DNA of 64,000 nt from Runella defluvii (GTDB lineage: Bacteria; Bacteroidota; Bacteroidia; Cytophagales; Spirosomataceae). A program made the position numbers and the translations under genes. Below, piece by piece: positions 1 to 10,100 of the stretch (position 1 is its first letter; each line of letters opens with the position of its first letter). The stretch is taken from positions 1-64,000 of the forward strand of contig NZ_JACIBY010000001.1 in NCBI RefSeq assembly GCF_014195535.1, written 5' to 3'. The notes under the pieces are model-generated. The model saw only the letters and a list, made by a program, of their open reading frames with translations. It did not search any database and was not told the origin of the DNA.

Positions 1-89
<89 letters not shown>

Positions 90-102
90 ATATTAAAATC
101 CG

Positions 103-134
103 AGAGGAGCTCAGAAACGAGCTCCTCTTTTTTT
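103..134 (+). terminator. Intrinsic terminator of the rRNA operon
   Basis: A perfect 10-bp stem (AGAGGAGCTC, 103-112, with its complement at 119-128) closes a 6-base loop and runs into a T tract ending near 134. It lies just after the 5S rRNA. Confidence 0.93.
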
Positions 135-168
135 GTCATACAATTTACTCCCCACTAGTGGGGCAATC

Positions 169-222
169 CCAAAAGTTGTGGAAAGTGTTGTATTTTTTGG
201 ATCAATTCCAAAAGTTGTGGAG
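169..222 (+). repeat. Doubled left terminal inverted repeat of the insertion sequence
   Basis: CCAAAAGTTGTGG occurs at 169-181 and again at 208-220. Each copy is followed by similar bases (AAAGTGTTG against AGAGCGTTG) and a T-rich stretch. The inner copy (209-222) matches the right end over 14 bases; the outer copy matches 12 of these and carries GGGG before it. This is either a subterminal transposase-binding repeat or a relic of a second insertion. Confidence 0.75.
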
Positions 223-269
223 AGCGTTGGATTTTTTTAGGTTTGTGCCTTTAATCAAATCTATTTGTT

Positions 270-632
270 TTGGAAAGTTACCTTGCTTTAGTAGAGTACC
301 TCTTACCTGACTTTATTTTAACTTACTACGAATTACTCAAAGTTGAATCGGTATCGACTGTGCTTCATCTTTATCTCCAAGAGAAGAACTATGAAGCCCA
401 ATATCTTTCCAATAAGAATTTATTATCGAAAGGCTATTTACCTGAGATTACGATTCAAGACTTTCCCATTCGAGATAAACGGGTATTTCTTCATATCAAG
501 CGCCGTCGCTGGCTGAATACCATTACAGGAAAAGTTCAACAACGGGATTGGAATCAAGTAGCTCAAGGCACGCGAATGACACAGGAATTTGCGGCTTTTT
601 TAAAACAGATACATCGATACGACCCCGAATGA
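270..632 (+). CDS. ISL3/ISAon1-like transposase, N-terminal part
   Basis: This 120-codon frame gives the N-terminal region seen in two-frame ISAon1-type elements. It is basic, with HIKRRRW and TGKVQQRDW motifs near residues 75-92, and presumably recognises the element ends. The only available start is TTG, because an in-frame stop lies at 252-254. The catalytic part continues in the +1 frame, which is open from 604. The two frames are therefore both open over 604-632, where a +1 slip (for example around GACCCCGAATGA) would fuse them. Whether this is a programmed frameshift, separate translation or decay cannot be decided from one copy. Confidence 0.75.
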   Translation: MESYLALVEYLLPDFILTYYELLKVESVSTVLHLYLQEKNYEAQYLSNKNLLSKGYLPEITIQDFPIRDKRVFLHIKRRRWLNTITGKVQQRDWNQVAQGTRMTQEFAAFLKQIHRYDPE

Positions 633-678
633 CACCCATACCATTGGGCGTTTTTACGGGGTCAATGGAAAAAATCTA

Positions 679-1557
679 TTGCGTCACTACAAAGAATCTC
701 AGAGTGGATTTAAGCAATGGGCTCAAAAGGCTCATGCTAAACAATGGCTGCTGTATGTTCAAAACATGGGTACGCATCTTTCCATTGATGAGACTTCCCT
801 ATCGGATGGGGAGTTGTATACGATTCTTACTAATAAAGCTGCCAAGGGGCGAAAAGGAAGTATTGTGGGTATTATTGCGGGTACAAAGGCTGAAACGGTG
901 ATTGAGATTCTTCGGAAAATTCCCTTGAAAACGCGTAAAAAGGTGACTGAAATTACATTAGATATGGCAGGGAATATGGCATTGATCGCCAAGCGCTGTT
1001 TCCCTTTGGCTACCCAAGTCACTGACCGTTTCCATGTACAAAAATTGGCTTCGGAGGCTTTACAGGAGATCAGAATCAAGTATCGTTGGCAAGCCATTGA
1101 GGCAGAAAATGAGGCTATTGAGCAGGCAAAAGCCACTCAAACAGACTATCAACCGGAAGTACTTTCCAATGGAGACACCCTTAAACAATTATTAGCTCGT
1201 AGCAGGTATGTGCTCTACAAAAAGGAGAAAGATTGGACAGAGAATCAAAAACAAAGGGCAACACTACTTTTTGAGCGCTATCCTGATTTGAAAAAAGCTT
1301 ATGAGTTGACCATGGCCTTGAGCCATATTTTTGAGAATACCCACGATAAACTGTATGGATTGGCCCGACTGGCCAAATGGCATGAAAAAGTGCGTCAGTC
1401 CGGATTCAAAGCCTTCAACACCGTGGCGCGTTCCATCCAAAATCATTACGAAACGATTTTAAACTATTTTGATAATAGAAGTACCAATGCTTCGGCCGAG
1501 TCTTTTAACGCCAAAATAAAAGCGTTCAGAAGTCACTTCAGAGGGGAAGAAATGTAG
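679..1557 (+). CDS. ISL3/ISAon1-like DDE transposase, C-terminus frameshifted
   Basis: The catalytic half of the transposase shows the expected acidic residues: SIDETS near residue 36, VTDRFHV near 117, and ASAESFNAKIKAF near residue 273. The frame is open back to 604, so the TTG at 679 may not be the real start. The frame stops early with RGEEM. A different frame directly after it reads RNVEFFLTQLYA and a stop at 1584-1586, which is the normal end of this family. A single missing base near 1546-1548 explains the loss of about 13 C-terminal residues, and the element is probably defective. Confidence 0.85.
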   Translation: MRHYKESQSGFKQWAQKAHAKQWLLYVQNMGTHLSIDETSLSDGELYTILTNKAAKGRKGSIVGIIAGTKAETVIEILRKIPLKTRKKVTEITLDMAGNMALIAKRCFPLATQVTDRFHVQKLASEALQEIRIKYRWQAIEAENEAIEQAKATQTDYQPEVLSNGDTLKQLLARSRYVLYKKEKDWTENQKQRATLLFERYPDLKKAYELTMALSHIFENTHDKLYGLARLAKWHEKVRQSGFKAFNTVARSIQNHYETILNYFDNRSTNASAESFNAKIKAFRSHFRGEEM

Positions 1558-1595
1558 AATTCTTCCTAACACAGTTATATGCTTAGTGTAAGGTG

Positions 1596-1609
1596 CTCCA
1601 CAACTTTTG
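1596..1609 (-). repeat. Right terminal inverted repeat of the insertion sequence
   Basis: CTCCACAACTTTTG is the exact reverse complement of bases 209-222. It is followed by TACTTAATCCCC, which may complete the outer end. It starts 10 bases after the stop codon at 1584-1586 that would end the intact transposase frame. Confidence 0.8.
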
Positions 1610-1651
1610 TACTTAATCCCCAAAAAACTATAAAACCACTATTGGGAATAT

Positions 1652-1693
1652 AAAAATAGCCGCCCAAAAATTGCTTTTGAGGCGGCTATTTTT
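1652..1693 (-). terminator. Terminator downstream of hppA
   Basis: AAAAATAGCCGCC (1652-1664) pairs with GGCGGCTATTTTT (1681-1693). The A/T arms give a U tract on either strand. It ends hppA on the minus strand and would also stop transcription leaving the insertion sequence. Confidence 0.88.
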
Positions 1694-1718
1694 AATTACG
1701 GGAGTACTTGTACTCTAA

Positions 1719-3947
1719 CTATTTTGAAGCAATTTGACCAAGAGCCGATGCTTTGGTGAATGTGCTTACTTTTGTGGTTTGTACTGAACTTACTTTGTTC
1801 GTTTCTTTCGTTGCACTATGCTCGTGACCGCCATTCACGGCAATGTATGGAGCAATGACCAATGATACGATAGACATTAACTTGATTAAGATGTTCATCG
1901 AAGGGCCAGAAGTATCTTTGAATGGATCACCTACAGTGTCCCCAGTCACCGACGCTTTGTGAGGTTCTGACTTTTTATAGAAAGTTTCTCCGTTGATTAC
2001 TACCCCTTTTTCAAACGATTTTTTTGCATTATCCCAGGCACCACCTGCGTTCGATTGGAACATTCCCATCAATACGCCTGAAACTGTCACACCTGCCAAT
2101 AAACCTCCTAATACTTCAGGCCCCATAGTGAAACCTACAAGCACGGGAGTAATCAAAGCAATTGCTCCTGGTAAAATCATTTGTCTAATTGAAGCTTCAG
2201 TTGAAATAGCCACGCATTTTTCGTACTCTGGCTCTGTTTTGTATTCCATAATGCCAGGAATTTCGCGGAACTGACGGCGAACTTCATTTACCATTTCCAT
2301 GGCGGCCTTACCTACAGCGGAGATCGCCAATGCACTGAAAATGAACGGAATCATGCCGCCTACAAACAAGCCTGCTAGTACGTCGGCTTTGTAAATATCA
2401 ATTTGGGAAATGCCTGCAATTCCTACAAAAGCAGCAAACAATGCCAACGAAGTCAAGGCTGCAGAAGCAATCGCAAAGCCTTTCCCTGTAGCAGCGGTTG
2501 TATTACCTACGGCATCCAAGTTATCCGTGCGTTCGCGTACTTCTGAAGGCAGCTGCGACATTTCAGCAATCCCCCCCGCGTTGTCAGCAATAGGTCCAAA
2601 GGCGTCGATTGCTAATTGCATCGCTGTGGTTGCCATCATACCTGCTGCTGCAATAGACACACCGTATAAACCAGCGAATTTGTAAGACAAAATAATACCC
2701 GCAGCTAACACAATGATAGGTAAAACGGTTGACTCCATACCTACTGCCAAACCACCAATGATGTTGGTAGCGTGTCCTGTACCTGATTTTTCGATAATTG
2801 AATTAACAGGACGTTTGCCCATAGCCGTATAATATTCGGTAATATACGACATCAATGCGCCTACGATTAAGCCTACTACAATTGAATAAAATACACCATC
2901 AGAAGTAAATTCAAAGCCACGAAGAACCAGACTTTCTGGTAAAATATTTTTTACAAGGAAATACGAAGCTACAAATGTGATACCAATTGATGCCCAGTTG
3001 CCAATGTTTAAAGCATTTTGAACGGATGCGTTTTCATTGCTTATACGTACAAAAAATGTAGAAACCAAAGAGGCTAATAAACCTACACCTGCAATCAACA
3101 TAGGAAGAAGAACAGGGGAGAAGCCGCCGTAGTTATCAGTAACGTTGATTTCTTGTCCTAAAACCATGGTAGCCAAAATTGTTGCTACGTACGAACCGAA
3201 CAAGTCAGCACCCATACCTGCTACGTCACCCACGTTGTCACCTACGTTGTCAGCGATAGTTGCTGGGTTACGAACGTCGTCTTCAGGAATACCTGCTTCC
3301 ACTTTTCCTACAAGGTCAGCGCCTACGTCGGCAGCTTTGGTATAAATACCACCACCTACCCGCGCAAACAACGCGATAGATTCAGCGCCCAACGAGAAAC
3401 CAGCTAAGACTTCGATTACTTTTTTCATTTCGACCGAAGTAAGTGGCTGGCCTGCCGCAAACATTTGATAAAAAACAATGAATAGGCCACTTAGACCCAA
3501 TACGGCCAAACCTGCCACGCCCATACCCATAACGGAGCCACCAGTAAAAGATACGTTAAGAGCCTTGGCGAGTGAAGTGCGGGCTGCTTGGGCGGTGCGA
3601 ACGTTGGCTTTGGTAGCCACTTTCATACCGATGTACCCCGCAGTAGCTGAGAACACTGCTCCAATCAAGAACGCGACAGCGATAAGTGGAGACGAGTGTA
3701 TTTCGATGCCATTGGCTTCGGTTTGGCTACCCAGATACGCCAAAATTAAGGCGGTAGGAATGGCAAAGTAGGCCAAAATTTTCCATTCAGCTTTCAAGAA
3801 AGCGATGGCGCCATCGGCAATATAGCCTGATAGCTTTTTCATGTTGTCGTCGCCAGCAGGTTGGTTGGCAACCCAGTTGAAACGCCAAGCGGTGTACAGA
3901 AGCCCAATAGCCCCAAAAGCTGGGACAAGGTAAACGATACTATTCAT
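1719..3947 (-). CDS. hppA: Membrane-bound ion-translocating pyrophosphatase, K+-dependent type
   Basis: This 742-residue polytopic inner-membrane enzyme couples pyrophosphate hydrolysis to H+ and/or Na+ export. The substrate site is clear: [20 protein letters not shown] near residues 198-217, then [21 protein letters not shown]. The sequence [10 protein letters not shown] near 481-490 has Ala and Gly at the two positions that, in this family, mark K+-dependent enzymes; K+-independent ones have Lys and Thr. The pumped ion cannot be assigned by eye. The ATG at 3947 is chosen because [12 protein letters not shown] begins the first membrane helix. The frame is open 23 codons upstream, but that part is not hydrophobic. 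It is a single gene with terminators on both sides. Confidence 0.95.
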   Translation of the reverse strand: MNSIVYLVPAFGAIGLLYTAWRFNWVANQPAGDDNMKKLSGYIADGAIAFLKAEWKILAYFAIPTALILAYLGSQTEANGIEIHSSPLIAVAFLIGAVFSATAGYIGMKVATKANVRTAQAARTSLAKALNVSFTGGSVMGMGVAGLAVLGLSGLFIVFYQMFAAGQPLTSVEMKKVIEVLAGFSLGAESIALFARVGGGIYTKAADVGADLVGKVEAGIPEDDVRNPATIADNVGDNVGDVAGMGADLFGSYVATILATMVLGQEINVTDNYGGFSPVLLPMLIAGVGLLASLVSTFFVRISNENASVQNALNIGNWASIGITFVASYFLVKNILPESLVLRGFEFTSDGVFYSIVVGLIVGALMSYITEYYTAMGKRPVNSIIEKSGTGHATNIIGGLAVGMESTVLPIIVLAAGIILSYKFAGLYGVSIAAAGMMATTAMQLAIDAFGPIADNAGGIAEMSQLPSEVRERTDNLDAVGNTTAATGKGFAIASAALTSLALFAAFVGIAGISQIDIYKADVLAGLFVGGMIPFIFSALAISAVGKAAMEMVNEVRRQFREIPGIMEYKTEPEYEKCVAISTEASIRQMILPGAIALITPVLVGFTMGPEVLGGLLAGVTVSGVLMGMFQSNAGGAWDNAKKSFEKGVVINGETFYKKSEPHKASVTGDTVGDPFKDTSGPSMNILIKLMSIVSLVIAPYIAVNGGHEHSATKETNKVSSVQTTKVSTFTKASALGQIASK

Positions 3948-4065
3948 GCGTAGGTTAAAAGATTTAGTTGAATATTTATATAAAATGTCGGGCAAATATA
4001 GCAGAACGTGATTCATTTACCCAACCCAAATCTTAGTTAATTGCTGATTTTATATCGTTATTGTA

Positions 4066-4117
4066 CAATTTTTGGCCCTATTTTAAGTGAGTGTCACTAA
4101 AACAGGGCCAAAAATTG
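4066..4117 (-). terminator. Terminator of the giant surface-protein gene
   Basis: CAATTTTTGGCCCT (4066-4079) pairs perfectly with AGGGCCAAAAATTG (4104-4117). An inner stem, AGTGA/TCACT, extends the hairpin. It starts 12 bp past the stop codon on the minus strand. Confidence 0.92.
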
Positions 4118-4128
4118 ATAAACGAACC

Positions 4129-7100
4129 TTAATTTACTTTTACAACTTTCAGCGTTGCTTGTTTTTCAGGAGTCGTCACCTTCAAGAAATACATCCCCGC
4201 AGGTAATTCGCTCACGCCAAACTCTTCCTGGTGCGTATTGGTTTCGGGTACAAATTGACGGCGTACTATCTCTCTACCCGAAGCATCGGTTAAAGCCGCT
4301 TGCACCGTTTGCGCTTTGCCATCTTGCACTTTTAAGCGAAGGATGTTGGTGACAGGGTTGGGGAGAACGGTGGCGAAAGATCCGTTATCCGTTATCTGTT
4401 TTCCGTTATCCGACCCTTGCCATTTGCCATTTGCCTCTTGCCCTTCGCCTCTTGCTCCTTGCCCTTTGCCATTTGCCTCTTCGCTCTCCGCTGTCCTCGC
4501 TGCTCCTACGCCTACCCCATCTTTCGATTGGATACGGAACCAATATTCTTGATACGCCAGCACATTGCCTTGCGGTTGACGCGTTGCAGGGTAGATGCTG
4601 CCCCAACCCTTTTGGTCCCAGTAACGAATGCCTAATTTGTACAATCCTTTTGGTAAACCAGTGTCATAGACGTTACCACCCACACCATTGTCTTGGTAAA
4701 AACCGTACGCGGGGTGGTTTTGAGCGTATAGCTCCGTCCAGCCTTCACGGTTGGCGTACATAAAATACGGTGCGTTGTTCTCGTGCGTGTTGAAAGAACG
4801 AATCACGCCCATTTCGGGTGTTGCCAACATGTCAAAGGTCAACGAACCATCGGTACTTAATCCGCAGGCTTCTACGTTGATAGTCCAGTAGCGAGGTGCC
4901 ATTTTGTTCGCGTTTTCTACGTAAAATAACGTCGGATTTACTTGCGTACTTTGATCCAATTCGGGACCACCGTCGCGGGTGATGAATTGACTACTCCACA
5001 ACGACTTATCGTTCGCTGGTTTTACTGCCGATTTTGATTCACCAATGTTTATCAACGTCACCACAAACGCATTCCAGTAAATATCCTTGCGAATACTTTC
5101 CGAACTCTGACAACCGCCGTCGAAGAGACACTTTGCCCAATACGTTTGCTTCGTTACGTTGCTGAAAGCAACCTCAAAACTTGGTGCAGTGACACCCGTG
5201 TTCCAGAACGTCTGACTTCCTGCGGGGCAGTTGGCCGAAATCGTGACCGTTGTACCCGTACACACAATCTCTTGACTTGCCGTAATCACGGGCGCTACTT
5301 GCGTTGGCGTTAAAGTGAACGTCACTACGTTACTTTTGTCACTCACACACCCATTTTCCGTTTGGCAACGAGCGTAGTACGACGTCGTTTGACTTGGAAC
5401 GGTTGAAGGAAGGCTTGGCAATGCCACGTTCGTGGTCGCATTGTACCAAACTGTGCGCAAACTTCCACACGTTGATTGGCCGCTGAAACTCGCCGATGGG
5501 TTACAACTGCTTGTCGATGGCAATGATACCGTCGGTGCCGATGGAATGGTAACCAGTTTTAAGCGCATCACCCCCGACTCTGACTCCACACACGATGGAG
5601 TTCCGTCCGATTTGCGGCAACGTACGCGGTAATTGTGGTACTGATTATCCACCAAGCCTACAGGTACGCCCGCGCTGTATTCGCCACCGTCAACGGAATA
5701 AAGTATCACTTCACCCGTGGCACAATTGGCGTTAAATGTAAGAGGCATATTCACCAAACTACACACTTCTTTCGTCTCGCCCACGGCAACTGTTACGCCA
5801 TCCACCAACAGCGACACATTTTGCGGAACAGAGGCACGGTTATTAATTGTCAATTCAATGACTCCCGAATAGGTCGAAGCGCAATTGGCGTCGCAAGCTG
5901 CTTGGTAGCGGTGGGGTTGGTTATTGGAGGACTGGGAAACTGGGGCTGTCGCCGACCAGTTGCTCCATGCACCACTACCAACTTGAACGCGCCAAACGGG
6001 TGAACCTGAAACACACAAACCCGTAACATTAAACTGTAAACCATTAACAGGATTGGCATCTGTGTCGCACAAAACTGGGTTGTTACCTTCGTTTAGGGTT
6101 TGTTGAAGGGTAGTTAGGGTAATCGTTGGCGGAACCACTACTGTTACCATCACATCCACAAATCCGCTCAATTGAGGTGCTAATTCGCAACGAACTTTGT
6201 AGCTCGTACTTGCCGTAAGCGCTGGCGTCACCAACGGTGAGCCCACAAATAATTGAGTGGTACCTGCCGCGTTGTACCACGTTACTTGACCTACTTTGCA
6301 CGACGCCGTCAACGACGCCGTCGCATTTTTGCAAATGGTTACGTTGGCAGTATTCGCTGGAAGTTCCACCGAAGCAATGACGGTCAATACCGCATCGTTG
6401 CCATCGCCACCTACATAACTGATGCGGGCGTTTAACTGACCTCCCAAGAATGGTGCAATCGTTGAGCCTTCAGGCAAGCCGTTGAACGTACCTTGAATGG
6501 CATCACTACCGTCGTTGTTGACTATCACAAACGTTTGTCCCAACACGGGCACGTGGCTACCGCTGAGTACTAAATCAAGTCCCGACAGGTTGACCGAACC
6601 TGCTACGTTGAGCTGACGATAGTCGGTATCGGCCGTAGTTCCGTTGATGGCAATGGCCAAGTCATTGCCCGAGGCAAACGACACGGTTCCGACGTTGACA
6701 TCCGTTCCCGCAACTGTTGGGTTGATGCCTCCCGCTGCGTTGATGGCAAGGTTGCCCCCGTTGATTGCCAAAGCTGAAGCGTTCAAATTAACCGCCCCTG
6801 CCGTCGTGAGGTTGACATTGGTGGCGGCGGCGCGGCTGATGGGCGCACTGATGGTAATGGCACCGCTGTTGGCATCACCAATTTGGAGCGTGCCCGCCGT
6901 GATGCGGTCAAGTTCGTCGTCGGAAAGGCTCAAAGGTCCGCCTAGCAAATTTGTCGCTGCTCCCAAGTCGATATTGACGCCATTGGTGTAAGGACGAAGT
7001 ATCACACTGCTGGCCGAGTTGGTACTGATGACCGCCGTATTTTTAATGTCAATACTGTTGGTAATCAGCGAAATGTTTCCTCCCATGCTCGCTGTTGTAA

Positions 7101-10100
7101 TTTGTCCACCAGAAAGTGATTCAATCTCAATACCCACGCCGCTACCGCCTTCAATGCCAGTTATGGTGATGGCACCTCCTGAGGTGCTATTGACAGTCCT
7201 GCGAATATAAACCCCTTGATTATAGGGGCCAGTTGAGCTTCCAGCCGTTCCTTGAATGTTGATTGCTTTCCCATTCCCCGCCGTAACGGTGCCATTTAAG
7301 TCAACCCCTACACTTCCATTGGATGCTGTAGCATCAGCTCCCCCTACGCCAATAATCGTAATGGTGCCATCATTGGTTGTGACCAAATTATCAACCTCTA
7401 CCCCATCGCTAAATGACTGGTTTGCACCCGTACCTTCTATGTAAATAGTACCTGTACCCCCCGCAAGAACTTTTCCACTTAGCCCAATGCCCGTATTGCC
7501 CGTAGAATTATTGAATGAACCATTGGCCCCTTGCCCGCCCTGACCAATGAGTCGGATATTACCGTTATTGGTACTAATTTGGCTATTGGAACCAGAAAGC
7601 TGAAGACCATAATTAAACGAAGCGGTGCTTGCCGAGCTACTGCCAGTACCCTGTACCGTGACATTCCCAGTTCCTCCCGCCGCAATACGGCTAGTAGCAT
7701 CCAGTAAAACACCTGTATTGGCGCTACTGGTGCTTGCGCCCCCTGCTTGGCCAGTGACACTAATGTGGCCATTGGTAGAAGTAATCGCACTCGATTTTAG
7801 AAAAACGCCTTGATGGTAGCCATTCGTGCCGCTTCCGCCACTGCCTTGAACCGTTACTGTTCCCACCCCACCCGCAGAAATTAATCCTGAACTTTCAAGA
7901 TAGATACCATGGTTAGCGGTGTTGCTGCCCCCACCTTGACCTGTTACGCTTACATTTCCTCCTGAAGAAGTGATGGTACCTGCATTAAGGTGTACCCCAA
8001 AGGTGTAACCGTCTGTCTGACTAGCTCCTGTGCCTTGTACGGTCACCGTACCCGTTCCACCTGCGGTAATCATCCCCGAGGATTTGACTGCAACACCGTG
8101 TTGGTTATACCCGCCTGGCATGCCATCTCCTTGGCCTACAACACTCACATTCCCTCCCAAAGAAGTAATTTTAGAATTTGTACCAGTGACCAACACGCCA
8201 ATGTTTTCATTATAAGCGGCAGTACCACCTGTTCCCGTTACCGAAAGCGCGGCGGTTCCTCCTTCAATGATACCACCATTGCTTACTGAAACCCCTGCTT
8301 TGTAGCCAGCAACCCCACTTTTTCCTTTGATGGCTGTTTGGCCACTGCCTGTTACTTTTAGCGAGCCGCCATTGACATCAACACCAGCAAAATCGCCCGA
8401 TGAAGGCGTTGTCTGTTGGTTGGCTTCCACGACTAAATTTCCGTTTTGAGTCTGCAAACTACCCCCTGAATTGATGGTTGCATTTTTGCTTACTTTCACC
8501 GTGGCCGTGCCTGTGCCAGAGAGGGTGACAATCGCATTAGCAGCGATACTCAAAGCATCCGTTCCAGGCGCGGTAGCGTCATCATTTTGCAAGTCTAAAT
8601 CCAAGTTAGCATTGCTGACAAACGTGATGTTACCATTCAAATTGACTTCGTCGTCTCCCGTGCCACCGTTGATGGTCAATGTGGGCAATTGGGTTGTAAA
8701 TGCCCCAACGTTGATGATGTCGTTGCCGCCAGCCGTGTTGACAGTAATACTATTTTTACCCGAAAGAACTACTTCCGCTGGCGTCGTAAAGGCCGTAGTG
8801 GTACCGCCGTCAATGTTATACGTTTTACCCGTGACGTTAAAGCGGATTTTACCGCTGTTTTCACTTACCTCCAACGTTGCGCCCGTGCCTTTGGCATCGG
8901 TAATGACTATGTTTCCGCTTGTGGTCGTAATGGTGTAGTCGGGAGAGGTACAGGCAATATTTTGAGCATCACCCGTGATAGTCCAGCCTTTGTTGGTAAT
9001 CAAATTGTTACGCGCCGATTGAGCAGTACAATATTTTAGCCCTAGTGCGCCCAAACTCCGACCCGTCACTGTCCCCTGATTGAAGCCAATCAACGTAGCA
9101 TCGTAGTTGACCTCGTTCATTCCACAGTTGTCTAGGAAGTTGCCTAGATTAACGCTGGCATTGAATTTGGTTCCCCAAGCCGCCAAGCTTTGATTGAAAG
9201 CCGTCGCATTTTGAAACATTAACGACATGTTAGTGACATTACTCACGTCCCAATTGCTAATATCTTGGTTAAACGAAGTCGCTTCTTGGAACATACGTGA
9301 CATCCCCGTTATGGTGCTTGTATTCCACGTACTGATATTTGCGGGGCCATTGAGAATCGTACAATTAGCAAACATGGATGAAAGCGACGTTACGCCAGAT
9401 AAATTGGGGACATCTGTCGCGGTAACGCTCAGGTTATTACAACCATTGAAAGCACTGCTCATAGATGTCCAAGCAATGTCCCCCCATTGACTAATCGTCA
9501 GTAATTTAGAAGCATCGCCTACGGAGTTAAAATGAATCCTTGGGAAATCCCCTCGAATAGCTACTGTGTAAGTACCTGCCGTACCGTAATTATGGGTAAC
9601 GCTCCCCGTTACTCCTAACTCATCATAAATACCGTCGTTGTTCCAGTCCACGTCGTAATTGTAGCCTGTACCTAAGGTCGGGATGGTGATGGAAGTAGCG
9701 CTAGAAGTACCTGAGTTGTCAGTTTTCCACGTCGTGACAAAAGGCTTTCCACCGTAACCTTCAATGGCAAAGGTGTAAGGGTTTTCGTCGGGGTCGTTGC
9801 TCGGAATGCTGATAGTTGCCGTGCGTTTACCCGCCGTTGTAGGGTCAAAAGTTACCGTAAAGGTCGTTGAACTACCTACAGCAACAGTCGTTAAAGAAGG
9901 CTGGGTGATGACAAAATCGGTGGTTCCACCCGTAATTGTTCCCAATGTCAAAGCTCCCGCTCCCGTATTTTCGATGGTGAACGTACGCATCACCGAGCCA
10001 CTTGGTACCGAGACAGGCCCAAAATCCGTATGGTCGGTGATAATTGGTGAGTTATCACCACTTACAATGCTGATGCTATTGCCTTTGAGGTTAATCTCTG

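Larger units (their letters stand above)
160..1621 (+). mobile_element. ISL3/ISAon1-like insertion sequence, probably inactive
   Basis: Two consecutive frames encode an N-terminal transposase part and a DDE transposase. They are flanked by inverted ends sharing CAAAAGTTGTGGAG: 209-222 on the left, and its reverse complement at 1596-1609 on the right. Farther out, GGGG occurs at 160-163 and CCCC near 1618-1621, so the outer limits may lie there. The left end is present twice, 39 bp apart (169-181 and 208-220). A perfect palindrome, CCCCACTAGTGGGG, lies at 150-163. No clear target-site duplication could be identified. A one-base lesion near the end of the catalytic frame suggests the copy no longer makes a complete transposase. 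Confidence 0.8.

Noticed and set aside
548-901. An extra 117-codon frame inside the insertion sequence
   Set aside because: It lies across the junction of the two transposase frames in the third frame and has no transposase motif.
3948-4016. The 23-codon upstream extension of hppA
   Set aside because: It is not hydrophobic or family-like, and the internal ATG at 3947 begins the conserved first helix.
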